Source: JALNZF01 sp964447405 (GTDB lineage: Bacteria > Nitrospirota > UBA9217). From it: a stretch of DNA of 64,000 nt. Under the pieces are notes generated by a model that saw only the letters and a list, made by a program, of their open reading frames with translations, did no database searches and was not told where the DNA came from. Positions 26,960 to 34,757 of this stretch are shown piece after piece. Numbering within the stretch: position 1 is the first letter of the stretch; every line of letters starts with the position of its first letter. Both the position numbers and the translations under genes were made by a program. Where the stretch lies: contig CAYUSP010000003.1 in the NCBI GenBank assembly GCA_964447405.1, positions 124,001-188,000 of the forward strand, written 5' to 3'.

Positions 26960-28687
26960 ATGTTGAACAATAAAGTACAAATCCTGGATTGTACCATCCG
27001 GGACGGCGGGTATCTGAACAACTGGAGCTTCGAAAAGAAGCTCGTCCGGGAGACCTACCGCGCACTCTCCAAGGCAGGCGTTGATTACTTCGAGATCGGT
27101 TATACCGGGACTGAGAAATACTTCGACCGGAATGCGTATGGCATTTGGCGGTTCTCGGACGAACGTGACATCCACGAAGCATGCAGCAACATCCATGGCG
27201 CAAAGATCGCCATCATGGCGGATTACGGAAAGTTTGATGTAGATACGCTGCGCCCCCGCTCAGAAAGCCTGGTTGGTCTGTTCCGTTTGGCGGCGCACAA
27301 GGACCAGATGCAGAATGCCTTGACCCTGCTGTCAAAGGTCAAGACAAGGGGCTACGAAACGTCGATCCAGGCAATGGGTTATTCCGGTTATGACGACCAT
27401 GACCGGAAGGAATTTACTTCAATGCTCCGCGAGTCTGATACGGACTTTGCCTACATTGCCGACAGCTACGGGTCCATATTCCCCGATCAGATCAGGGGAA
27501 TGATCGATCCGCTGCTGCCGCTTACGCCGAGGATCAAGATCGGGTTCCATCCCCATAACAATCTGCAGATGGCCTTCGCAAATTCCATCGAGGCGGTAAA
27601 GAGCGGCGCCAACATCATCGACAGCTCGATCTTCGGCATGGGGCGGGGTGCGGGAAATCTGCCCACGGAGATCATGCTTCTGTACCTCCACGAACAGATC
27701 CCCGACAAGTTTAATGTGATACCCGTATTGGACTGCATTGATCGCTATTTTATTTCCATGCAAAAAGAGATAGGATGGGGCTATCAACTGATCTATATGC
27801 TCACGGGCGTCTTCAAGTGCCATCCTTCCTATGCACAGAAACTCATCAACCTGAAGGAATACACCATGGAGGACATCTGGCGGGCGCTTGACTGCGTCAA
27901 CAAAAGCAATCCGGTCGGGTATTCCGATAAACTCTTGAATGACATCATCGACCAGGGCATCATCGGGAACATAGATCGGCGCACAGAAGTTCTTTCAACG
28001 GTTCCTGAGCCTGCTCAGCATCAAGCAATCGAAACCTCGCCCGTCTCCTACCGCGACCGGCACAGGGGAAGATCGTTCCTGGTCCTGGGCAACGGTCCGA
28101 ACCTGATGCAGTACCGGGACCGCATCCAGGACTTTATCGACAAACATGATCCGGTGTTGCTGGGTGCCAACTATCTTTCCGGAATGTTCAAGCCCCACTA
28201 TCATGCTTTTTCGAACAAGCGCCGGTTCACGGATTATGTCGATTCCGTTGCGCCCGAATCGCGGTTGATGATCGGTCAGCATATTTCCGAGGATATGATC
28301 CGGGAATATACGCAACGGGAGTATGAAACGATCTACTACAAGGACACGTTAAACCATGACTTCGGCATCGTGAATGGCGTGATTCAATGCAATTGCAGGA
28401 GCATATCGGTTCTGCTGCTGGGTGTGGCACTGGTTATGGGTGCCGACCGGGTGTTTGCGGCGGGTATGGACGGATATCTGGACATCCATAAAGTAGGGAA
28501 GCTGCTCTTCTACGATGAGAAGGACGAAAAAGCGGACAAGGATCTGATTCTCGAAGTGCACCGGATGAACTACAAGTTCATCGACCAAATCAACGAATAT
28601 CAGCTCAGTCGCGGCAAAGAGGGCATCCACATTCTGACACCGACGAGCTACAACAAGTTTTACAAGGGAATTACCAACTATATTTAG
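26960..28687 (+). CDS. Fusion: DRE-TIM aldolase + MptE/Maf-like domain
   Basis: Residues ~5-330 are an HMGL/4-hydroxy-2-oxovalerate-aldolase-type barrel. They contain DCTIRDGG (Arg14, Asp15), the metal-binding HPH at 197-199 in GFHPHNN and GMGRGAGN at 226-233. The His that acts as base in BphI/DmpG (RDGxH) is Tyr18 here. Residues ~368-575 form a second domain opening with SFLVLGNGPNL (376-382), resembling DUF115/MptE, the domain shared with Maf flagellin-sugar transferases. GAGG lies 4 nt before the ATG. Pyruvate-type aldol chemistry beside CMP-sugar synthetases suggests assembly of a 3-deoxy-2-ulosonic acid, with the second domain a possible transferase. This is inference. Confidence 0.75.
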   Translation: MLNNKVQILDCTIRDGGYLNNWSFEKKLVRETYRALSKAGVDYFEIGYTGTEKYFDRNAYGIWRFSDERDIHEACSNIHGAKIAIMADYGKFDVDTLRPRSESLVGLFRLAAHKDQMQNALTLLSKVKTRGYETSIQAMGYSGYDDHDRKEFTSMLRESDTDFAYIADSYGSIFPDQIRGMIDPLLPLTPRIKIGFHPHNNLQMAFANSIEAVKSGANIIDSSIFGMGRGAGNLPTEIMLLYLHEQIPDKFNVIPVLDCIDRYFISMQKEIGWGYQLIYMLTGVFKCHPSYAQKLINLKEYTMEDIWRALDCVNKSNPVGYSDKLLNDIIDQGIIGNIDRRTEVLSTVPEPAQHQAIETSPVSYRDRHRGRSFLVLGNGPNLMQYRDRIQDFIDKHDPVLLGANYLSGMFKPHYHAFSNKRRFTDYVDSVAPESRLMIGQHISEDMIREYTQREYETIYYKDTLNHDFGIVNGVIQCNCRSISVLLLGVALVMGADRVFAAGMDGYLDIHKVGKLLFYDEKDEKADKDLILEVHRMNYKFIDQINEYQLSRGKEGIHILTPTSYNKFYKGITNYI

Positions 28688-28720
28688 AAATACAACATCC
28701 GGGTTGACGAGAAAGCCCTT

Positions 28721-29761
28721 ATGAAAAATACCATAATAACGTTCGGCGAGATCATGCTCAGGATCACTCCTTCTGTGGATGGAGAAAAGCTCGTTCAGGC
28801 GTCGCAGTATACCGTAGAGCCGGGAGGCAGCGAATCAAATGTTGCAATTTCCCTGTCTCAGCTTGGCAATTGCTGTGAATTCGTGACGAAATTGCCGAGG
28901 AATGCATTGTCGGACATGATCCTGCGGACCCTGCATGGCTACTCCGTGGGGACTTCACACATAGCCTTTGGCGGAGACCGCGTCGGGACCTATTGGACCG
29001 AGAACGGTCAAGGACCCAGGGCCGCTGAGGTTCTCTATGATCGAACGGGCTCATCCTTTTCGGAAATTGTCTCGAGCGATATCGACTGGAAAGCAGTTTT
29101 CAGGAACGCCAGCTGGTTCCATACCAGCGGCATATCCGCGGCCGTATCAGAGAACGCCAGGAAACAGGTGACCAGTGCCCTCGATGCTGTCGGGCCTCAG
29201 GTGAACATATCGATCGACCTGAATTACCGCAGCAAACTCTGGGGACGAGCAGGGAAAAAGAAGCTCGCTGTGTCCGCTATTATGGAACATATCTGTTCCA
29301 AAGCAGTTCTCCTGCTGGGGAACGAAACGGATTTTGATGACGCTTTGGGCATCACCATTGATAATTCGGTGACGCAGGATTACTATGATGCAGTGGCTGT
29401 GCAGTGTTTCAAACGGTTTACCCGCCTCGCGTTTCTGGCTGTCAGCCTGCGGGAATCGGTCTCGGCAAGCGAGAACAACTGGAGCGGCATGCTCTATGTG
29501 AAACAGAAGAAAGATTTTTTGCGGTACCAAGGACCGGAATTCCGCATAACGGATATTGTCGACAGAATCGGGACCGGCGACAGTTTCGCTGCCGGCATAA
29601 TCCACGGCCTTGTACACCACAAGAACGACCATCAGAGAACCATAGATTTTGCGGTTGCCTTATCAGCACTGAACCATACCACCCGGGGCGATGCCTCGCA
29701 GTTTCATATAACAGACGTCGAACACCTGCTCCGGAATCGGAGCGGGCGAGTGATCCGGTGA
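28721..29761 (+). CDS. PfkB-family sugar kinase, KDG-kinase-like
   Basis: A ribokinase-fold kinase of 346 aa. It has the N-terminal FGEIMLRITPS, the substrate-side GGSESNVAISLSQLG, and the anion hole with catalytic Asp in RIGTGDSFAAGII. The opening and GGSESNVA region are closest to 2-keto-3-deoxygluconate kinases, which phosphorylate a 3-deoxy-2-keto acid. Next to an aldolase that could make such acids, it may phosphorylate an intermediate or its aldehyde precursor. No clear Shine-Dalgarno site is seen ahead of the ATG. Confidence 0.83.
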   Translation: MKNTIITFGEIMLRITPSVDGEKLVQASQYTVEPGGSESNVAISLSQLGNCCEFVTKLPRNALSDMILRTLHGYSVGTSHIAFGGDRVGTYWTENGQGPRAAEVLYDRTGSSFSEIVSSDIDWKAVFRNASWFHTSGISAAVSENARKQVTSALDAVGPQVNISIDLNYRSKLWGRAGKKKLAVSAIMEHICSKAVLLLGNETDFDDALGITIDNSVTQDYYDAVAVQCFKRFTRLAFLAVSLRESVSASENNWSGMLYVKQKKDFLRYQGPEFRITDIVDRIGTGDSFAAGIIHGLVHHKNDHQRTIDFAVALSALNHTTRGDASQFHITDVEHLLRNRSGRVIR

Positions 29762-29850
29762 TGCTCATTTTTGATATTCCGTCCAAGCGGAGCACCATCG
29801 AGAGCAATGCGCCGCAGGATTAAATAGAGGATGTAGATGCGATCGGATAT

Positions 29851-29859
29851 TGTTATAAT
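29851..29859 (+). promoter_or_regulatory. Extended -10 promoter ahead of the second CMP-sugar synthetase
   Basis: TGT-TATAAT is an extended -10 element. The -35 region is poor, as is common for this class. It lies about 70 nt upstream of the ATG at 29929, within the 167-nt intergenic gap. A 7-bp hairpin (TTCAACG / CGTTGGA) lies between it and the strong GGAGG ribosome site. Confidence 0.5.
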
Positions 29860-29928
29860 GAGAGCTGCTGCGGGAGCCCTTTCAACGTTCCCGTTGGAAC
29901 AGCGAGTCTTTCGCATTGGAGGCAGGCC

Positions 29929-30594
29929 ATGAGAATCGTGGGATTTATTCCATCAAAATTGAACAGCGAGCGGCTCCCCAGCAAAAATGTCAAAGACCTC
30001 GGCGGAATCCCCCTGGTCAACTATACAGTCCGTGCATTCAACAAAGTCAGTCTCATTGATGATGTAATTGTTTATGCATCGGAGCCCTCTATTTGCACGT
30101 ATATCCAACATGGCCTGAAATACCGTTTTCTTGAGCGCCCTGCCTTTCTGGACACCCAGGAGGCCAAGATCCAGGACATTATCCGGGAATTCCTTCAACA
30201 GGAGCCGGCTGAGATCATCGTCCTCTTGCATATAACGTCCCCGTTCCTCAAACCCCAGACCATTTACGATTGCGTCGAGAAGGTCGCCTCAGGGAAATAT
30301 GACTCCGCCTTCACCGCATATGAGATCCGCAAGTTCTGCTGGTTCCGCGGTGCACCGCTTAACTATTCACTGGACAAGCCTACTCCACGCACGCAGGACA
30401 TCGACCCGGTCATTGTGGAGCAATCCAGTCTCTACGTTTTCAGAAGAGAAGTTTTTGAAAAGTCGGGACAACGCATTTCCGCAAGACCCTATATTAAATA
30501 CATCGACCATTTCGAGGGGCATGACATCGATACGCCCGAGGATTTCAGAATCGCCGAATTAATCGTCAATACGGGGTTATATGAGCTCGCTTGA
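29929..30594 (+). CDS. CMP-sugar (acylneuraminate-type) cytidylyltransferase, copy 2
   Basis: A 221-aa paralogue of the enzyme at 26201, with the same motifs (GFIPSKLNSERLPSKNV, LLHITSPFLKP, HFEGHDIDTPEDFRIAE). GGAGG lies 7 nt before the ATG. It overlaps the cyclase-like gene by 14 nt. Two close paralogues flanking the aldolase and kinase suggest a duplication, followed by divergence to two related ulosonic acids, or redundancy. Its own promoter indicates separate expression of the last three genes of the island. Confidence 0.88.
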   Translation: MRIVGFIPSKLNSERLPSKNVKDLGGIPLVNYTVRAFNKVSLIDDVIVYASEPSICTYIQHGLKYRFLERPAFLDTQEAKIQDIIREFLQQEPAEIIVLLHITSPFLKPQTIYDCVEKVASGKYDSAFTAYEIRKFCWFRGAPLNYSLDKPTPRTQDIDPVIVEQSSLYVFRREVFEKSGQRISARPYIKYIDHFEGHDIDTPEDFRIAELIVNTGLYELA

Positions 30595-31729
30595 GAAGAT
30601 GGACCATTCGATTTACAAAACATATGCTGTGGCTCTCGACAAGGCGAAATACGATATCGTGATCGGCAGAAACATCACGGACAGCATACGCGATCTTCTT
30701 GTTCAGAAGACACAGGACGACAGGGTGCTTATCGTCATCGACGATTTTTTCAAGTCCACGGTCCTGGATACCTTATTGCCGTCCCTGTCATCAGCCGGAT
30801 TTTCCGTGCATGTGCATAATTTTGAGGCAGGAAAACAGCACAAAAACATCAGCGAAGCAATGAAGATTTACGAAACGCTCGAATCGAACGATTTTGCCCG
30901 TGATTCCACCCTCATTGCCATTGGAGGAGGGGTCATCGGCGATCTCGCCGGTTTTGTGGCAAGCACCTATCTCAGGGGGATGAACCTGATCCAGGTGCCG
31001 ACCACGCTCACGGGCATGATCGACAGCAGTATTGGCGGCAAGGTCGCTATCAACTTCAGGAAAACCGTCAATGCCATCGGTAATTATTATCATCCCCTGC
31101 TCAACATTATCGATCTTCGGTTCGTGGATACCCTTCCTGAGAGGGACTTCAAGGCGGGCTTGGCAGAGATTATAAAATGTTCGATCATCTGCGATCGGAG
31201 TCTCTTCGATTTTATGCATCAGCATAACGAAGAGATATTGAGTCTGAAGATGGAGCCTCTTCTCAAGATCATTTACCGCGCAATCGAGATCAAGCTCGAC
31301 CATGTCCGTGATGATGTGACCGAACAGAACAAGCGGCTCAAACTTAATTACGGGCACACACTCGGTCACAGCATCGAAACCGCCACGGGTGTCTTTGAAG
31401 AAGTGTACCGGCATGGTGAAGGTGTTTCCCTCGGCATGGTTGGCGTGGCGCATATCGCCCGTGACTATTTTCGTCATGGGGACGCCATCCTGGAACGTCA
31501 CGAGGATATCCTCCGTAAATACGGACTGCCTATCCGGATCGAGTCCGCCCAGATCGGGTTTGATCGAAACAAGCTCCTGACGGATTTCATGAAGATCATC
31601 ATGAAAGACAAAAAAAGGAAAGGGAAAAAGCTGCGACTCATACTGCCCGAAGACATCGGTCGCAGCGGGATCTACTCCGATGTCCCCGATGAATTCATCT
31701 TGAAAGCCTTCGAATATCTGACGAGGTGA
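30581..31729 (+). CDS. 3-Dehydroquinate-synthase-like sugar phosphate cyclase
   Basis: AroB-family enzymes use NAD and Zn/Co to cyclise ketose phosphates. This 382-aa member has the NAD site GGGVIGDLAGFVA, DSSIGGK with Lys154, the metal Glu in GLAEIIK and His in LNYGHTLGHSIE, and HGEGVSLGM. The lysine of the canonical GKNMIG loop is Val163 (KTVNAIG). So most dehydroquinate synthase residues are kept but one substrate-contact lysine is lost. In this sugar cluster it more likely makes a cyclitol or alters a ulosonate than serves the shikimate pathway, but plain AroB cannot be excluded. Confidence 0.8.
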   Translation: MSSLEKMDHSIYKTYAVALDKAKYDIVIGRNITDSIRDLLVQKTQDDRVLIVIDDFFKSTVLDTLLPSLSSAGFSVHVHNFEAGKQHKNISEAMKIYETLESNDFARDSTLIAIGGGVIGDLAGFVASTYLRGMNLIQVPTTLTGMIDSSIGGKVAINFRKTVNAIGNYYHPLLNIIDLRFVDTLPERDFKAGLAEIIKCSIICDRSLFDFMHQHNEEILSLKMEPLLKIIYRAIEIKLDHVRDDVTEQNKRLKLNYGHTLGHSIETATGVFEEVYRHGEGVSLGMVGVAHIARDYFRHGDAILERHEDILRKYGLPIRIESAQIGFDRNKLLTDFMKIIMKDKKRKGKKLRLILPEDIGRSGIYSDVPDEFILKAFEYLTR

Positions 31730-31731
31730 CC

Positions 31732-32493
31732 ATGAGCGAAGCGTTCTCCATCAAGGACAAGGTATGTATCATAACAGGGGCGGGAAAAGGCATTGGCCGG
31801 GAAGTCGCCGGACTGTTCTATCGGGAAGGCGCCTCGCTTGCCCTCATCACACGAAACCAGGATGATTTTGCCTCCTTCAAGAAGGAACTATCGCCTGATG
31901 ACCGCAGAATCCTGCTACGGCAGGGCGATGTCTCAGACGAAGAAACCGTAAAGGGCTTCGTAAAGGAAGCACTCGACAAATTCGGACGCATAGATGTGCT
32001 GATCAATAATGCCGGGATAAGGTTCAGAAAACGCTTTCTCGACATTTCCACCGCTGAATGGGACAATGTCATCAATACGAATCTCAGAAGCGTCTACATC
32101 TTCTGCAGGGAAGCAGGCCGGCAGATGACAACCCAAAAACGCGGAAAGATCATCAACATGGCTTCCATCGTCGGGACACTGGGGCTCCCCGAGCTTGCGG
32201 CTTACGGCACCTCCAAGGGAGGTATGATCACTCTTACAAAATGCCTCGCCGTCGAATGGGCTGAGCAGGGCGTAACCGTTAACGCGATTGCCCCCGGTTT
32301 TTGCGAAACCTCGTATGCAGAGAACTTCAGAAAGAAGACAGACCTGTTTAATTTCACTATTGAAAGAACTCCGCTCAAAAAGTGGGGGACGTCCCAGGAT
32401 GTTGCATCTGCCTGTCTTTTTCTGGCATCTGATGCCGCGAACTACATTACCGGCGAAGTACTGAATGTTGACGGCGGGTGGAGCGCCTGGTAA
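31732..32493 (+). CDS. Short-chain dehydrogenase/reductase
   Basis: A classical SDR of 253 aa. It has the NAD(P) motif GAGKGIG, LINNAG, and the catalytic Ser with YxxxK (AYGTSKGG), plus the C-terminal NYITGEVLNVDGGW. It resembles gluconate 5-dehydrogenase and 3-oxoacyl reductases. GAGGTG just upstream supports the ATG at 31732; a GTG two codons upstream overlaps the cyclase stop. As the last gene before a terminator, it probably reduces or oxidises the cyclase or aldolase product. Confidence 0.85.
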   Translation: MSEAFSIKDKVCIITGAGKGIGREVAGLFYREGASLALITRNQDDFASFKKELSPDDRRILLRQGDVSDEETVKGFVKEALDKFGRIDVLINNAGIRFRKRFLDISTAEWDNVINTNLRSVYIFCREAGRQMTTQKRGKIINMASIVGTLGLPELAAYGTSKGGMITLTKCLAVEWAEQGVTVNAIAPGFCETSYAENFRKKTDLFNFTIERTPLKKWGTSQDVASACLFLASDAANYITGEVLNVDGGWSAW

Positions 32494-32530
32494 CTGATTG
32501 CACGGTATAGTGCGAATACCGATCAGTTTT
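32492..32530 (+). terminator. Hairpin terminator closing the first glycan operon
   Basis: Stem arms AACTGAT / ATCAGTT and CGGTAT / ATACCG are separated on the left by a 4-nt bulge, with a 7-nt loop and a short T-run. It starts inside the SDR stop codon, so transcription of the 8.3-32.5 kb block probably ends here. Confidence 0.7.
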
Positions 32531-32651
32531 CGTTCCGCATTTCATCGGCATTAACGAAAGTGCTGCGAACAGGATTAGCATAAATGTTACCTTGTGAGCT
32601 GCCCGCTCACGATAAGCGTCCTGCGCAATGCAGCAGAAGAGAGAAATCACC

Positions 32652-33737
32652 ATGGCTATGCCTACATATGAGGGAACTATCATATCAGATAGCTTCCGTT
32701 TCCGAAACAGGTCCCATCTGTTTTTAAACAAACACCAGAAACAACTCCGGGATTCGATTCAGGATAAATTGAACAACAGAATCTATCGCCTGGAACATGC
32801 GGCATGTCTTTGTGGTGCAACGGATGATGCTGTTATTGCTGAAACCGACAGATACGGCTTGTCAATGAGTACTGTCGTCTGTAAACGGTGCGGCTTATTA
32901 AGAACCGACCCGAGATTAGATGACAGCTCGCTGAATGCGTTCTATGTCAATGAATACCGGGATTTGTACATGGAGTCCACCGAGGTGACAGAGGACTACT
33001 TTCAGGACATGGTCCTCCGCGGCAATGAAATCCTTCACATTTTCAGATCTGCAGCGGGCGCACATGCAACCGCGCATAGTAGTGTTCTTGAAATCGGGTG
33101 CTCCGCGGGAGGGATTCTGCTGCCCTTTCTCAACGCAGGGGCTACCGTTAAAGGATATGATTATGACCAGCGGTACCTGAATTTCGGGAACCAGCGCAAT
33201 GCAGCCCTGAATCTTTGTTTTGGCGGACTTGATAATCTTAAGACAGAGCATAAATATGATTTGATCATTCTCAATCATGTGCTGGAGCATCTGCCCGATC
33301 CTCGAAGAGCAATAGCGATGATACGAAATTGTCTGAAAGAACACGGCTACCTGTACCTCGGCGTTCCCGGACTCAGAAATCCTGCATACTATGCGAGTCC
33401 GACCAAAAGCTTTCTCGGTTCTCTTCACATTGGTCATCTTTATCATTTTACCAAGCAGTCCCTGATCCGTACTGCGGAGGGTTTTCAGGTCCGTTATAGC
33501 GACGATAAAATATGCGCCCTCTTTCAGAAAGCTGCAAATGACGCCATTCCCGAAACCACGATCGTATCAGAATTCAACAGCACCATGGGATTTATCAGGG
33601 ACTATGAGTTCAGTTTCTCATGGAAACGAAAGCGTTTTAAAATGGTCATGACGGGCCTTGTATCCAAACTTGTTCTGCGCGTCATCCCCATCGGCGTGCG
33701 CAAAGCACTCAGAGCCCTCCGATATCCTGTGAAGTAG
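32652..33737 (+). CDS. Methyltransferase with N-terminal zinc-ribbon-like motif
   Basis: A 361-aa protein. The N-terminal third carries CLCG and CKRCG about 35 residues apart, a zinc-binding pattern. The SAM core reads VLEIGCSAGGILLPFL, GYDYDQRYLNFG and LIILNHVLEHLPDP, and a C-terminal helical tail ends in basic residues. I prefer the ATG at 32652 (GAGAG upstream) over one 24 nt earlier. It resembles the methyltransferase at 23373 in layout. Likely a glycan or nucleotide-sugar methyltransferase; it opens the AT-richer second block of the island. Confidence 0.8.
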   Translation: MAMPTYEGTIISDSFRFRNRSHLFLNKHQKQLRDSIQDKLNNRIYRLEHAACLCGATDDAVIAETDRYGLSMSTVVCKRCGLLRTDPRLDDSSLNAFYVNEYRDLYMESTEVTEDYFQDMVLRGNEILHIFRSAAGAHATAHSSVLEIGCSAGGILLPFLNAGATVKGYDYDQRYLNFGNQRNAALNLCFGGLDNLKTEHKYDLIILNHVLEHLPDPRRAIAMIRNCLKEHGYLYLGVPGLRNPAYYASPTKSFLGSLHIGHLYHFTKQSLIRTAEGFQVRYSDDKICALFQKAANDAIPETTIVSEFNSTMGFIRDYEFSFSWKRKRFKMVMTGLVSKLVLRVIPIGVRKALRALRYPVK

Positions 33738-33752
33738 CGTGTGGAGCTGAAT

Positions 33753-34727
33753 ATGTTATTCGAAGTCCTGGTATCGCTTGGTCGGACATTGTCACAATAC
33801 CGAATATTCAGGCCCCTGGTGAACTTTGGGAAAAAATATATCTACAACGCGCGCCTGAAAGAGAAGCTCCAGGAGACCGATTTCCCGCCCGAAATATGGA
33901 TAGAGAACACCAACATCTGCAATGCACGATGTGTTATGTGCCCGAGAGAAAGCCACACCAGAAAAACCGGGACCATGGATTACAGGCTATTTGAAAAGCT
34001 GATCAGAGAAGTAGCGCTCTTCAAAGACCGGGTAAACAGGCTGCATCTGCATAATTACGGAGAACCGCTGCTCGATAAACGTTTACCTGATAAGATCAGA
34101 CTGGCAAAACAATTGGGAATACACCATACCTATATCGTGACTAACGGCTCGTTGTTGACGCCGGACGTTTCACGGCAGTTGATCGAAGCGGGATTGGATG
34201 AGTTCAAGGTCAGTTTTTATGGTACCGATGCTGAAACGTATAATACAACCATGCGGGGACTCGATTTTAACAAGACCCTTCAGAACCTCCGGGATTTCTT
34301 TGCACTCCGCAAAGAACTCGGCAAACGAACACCGAAGATCATTATTCAATATCTACCCCAGACCGCAAACAAGGAACGCACCGATGATTTCTTCCATCTC
34401 ATGAAACCGCTGATCGACGAGTCTGTCGGCGACACGCTGAATATTTTTCATATGCATACCTACGGAGGTGGTTTGTCCACGAATGCTCCTCTAGCCGACC
34501 CTGTTTTCACCTGCGACTACCCCTGGCGCACCATGGTCATACTTCATGACGGCAAGGTTGTCCTGTGCTGCCTGGATTATAATGGTGTGCAGGTTGTCGG
34601 AGACGTTCACCTCAACAGCATTAGAGATATCTGGAATGGCCCGAATTTCAAAAAGGCACGGAGCAACTTCATGCATTTGAAATACAATGAGTATCCTATC
34701 TGCACTCAGTGTGACAGAATACGTTAA
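33753..34727 (+). CDS. Radical SAM/SPASM-domain protein A
   Basis: Radical SAM core with CNARCVMC in WIENTNICNARCVMCP, followed by LHLHNYGEPLLD and YIVTNGSLL. The C-terminal part has a SPASM-like cysteine set (CCLDYNG, then YPICTQCD) that would bind an auxiliary iron-sulfur cluster. The ATG at 33753 has GGAG 6 nt upstream; a GTG 12 nt earlier is possible. SPASM proteins modify peptides or small molecules including sugars, and such genes recur in surface-glycan loci. The substrate is unknown. A shorter relative lies at 36703, on the other side of the GT-B-like gene. Confidence 0.85.
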   Translation: MLFEVLVSLGRTLSQYRIFRPLVNFGKKYIYNARLKEKLQETDFPPEIWIENTNICNARCVMCPRESHTRKTGTMDYRLFEKLIREVALFKDRVNRLHLHNYGEPLLDKRLPDKIRLAKQLGIHHTYIVTNGSLLTPDVSRQLIEAGLDEFKVSFYGTDAETYNTTMRGLDFNKTLQNLRDFFALRKELGKRTPKIIIQYLPQTANKERTDDFFHLMKPLIDESVGDTLNIFHMHTYGGGLSTNAPLADPVFTCDYPWRTMVILHDGKVVLCCLDYNGVQVVGDVHLNSIRDIWNGPNFKKARSNFMHLKYNEYPICTQCDRIR

Positions 34728-34757
34728 CACCACAAAAAGGTACCTAATAATATCTTC

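Noticed and set aside
31726..32493. SDR gene starting at the GTG that overlaps the cyclase stop
   Set aside because: The ATG six bases on has GAGGTG at a suitable distance; the GTG would need a site inside the preceding codons. It remains a weak alternative.
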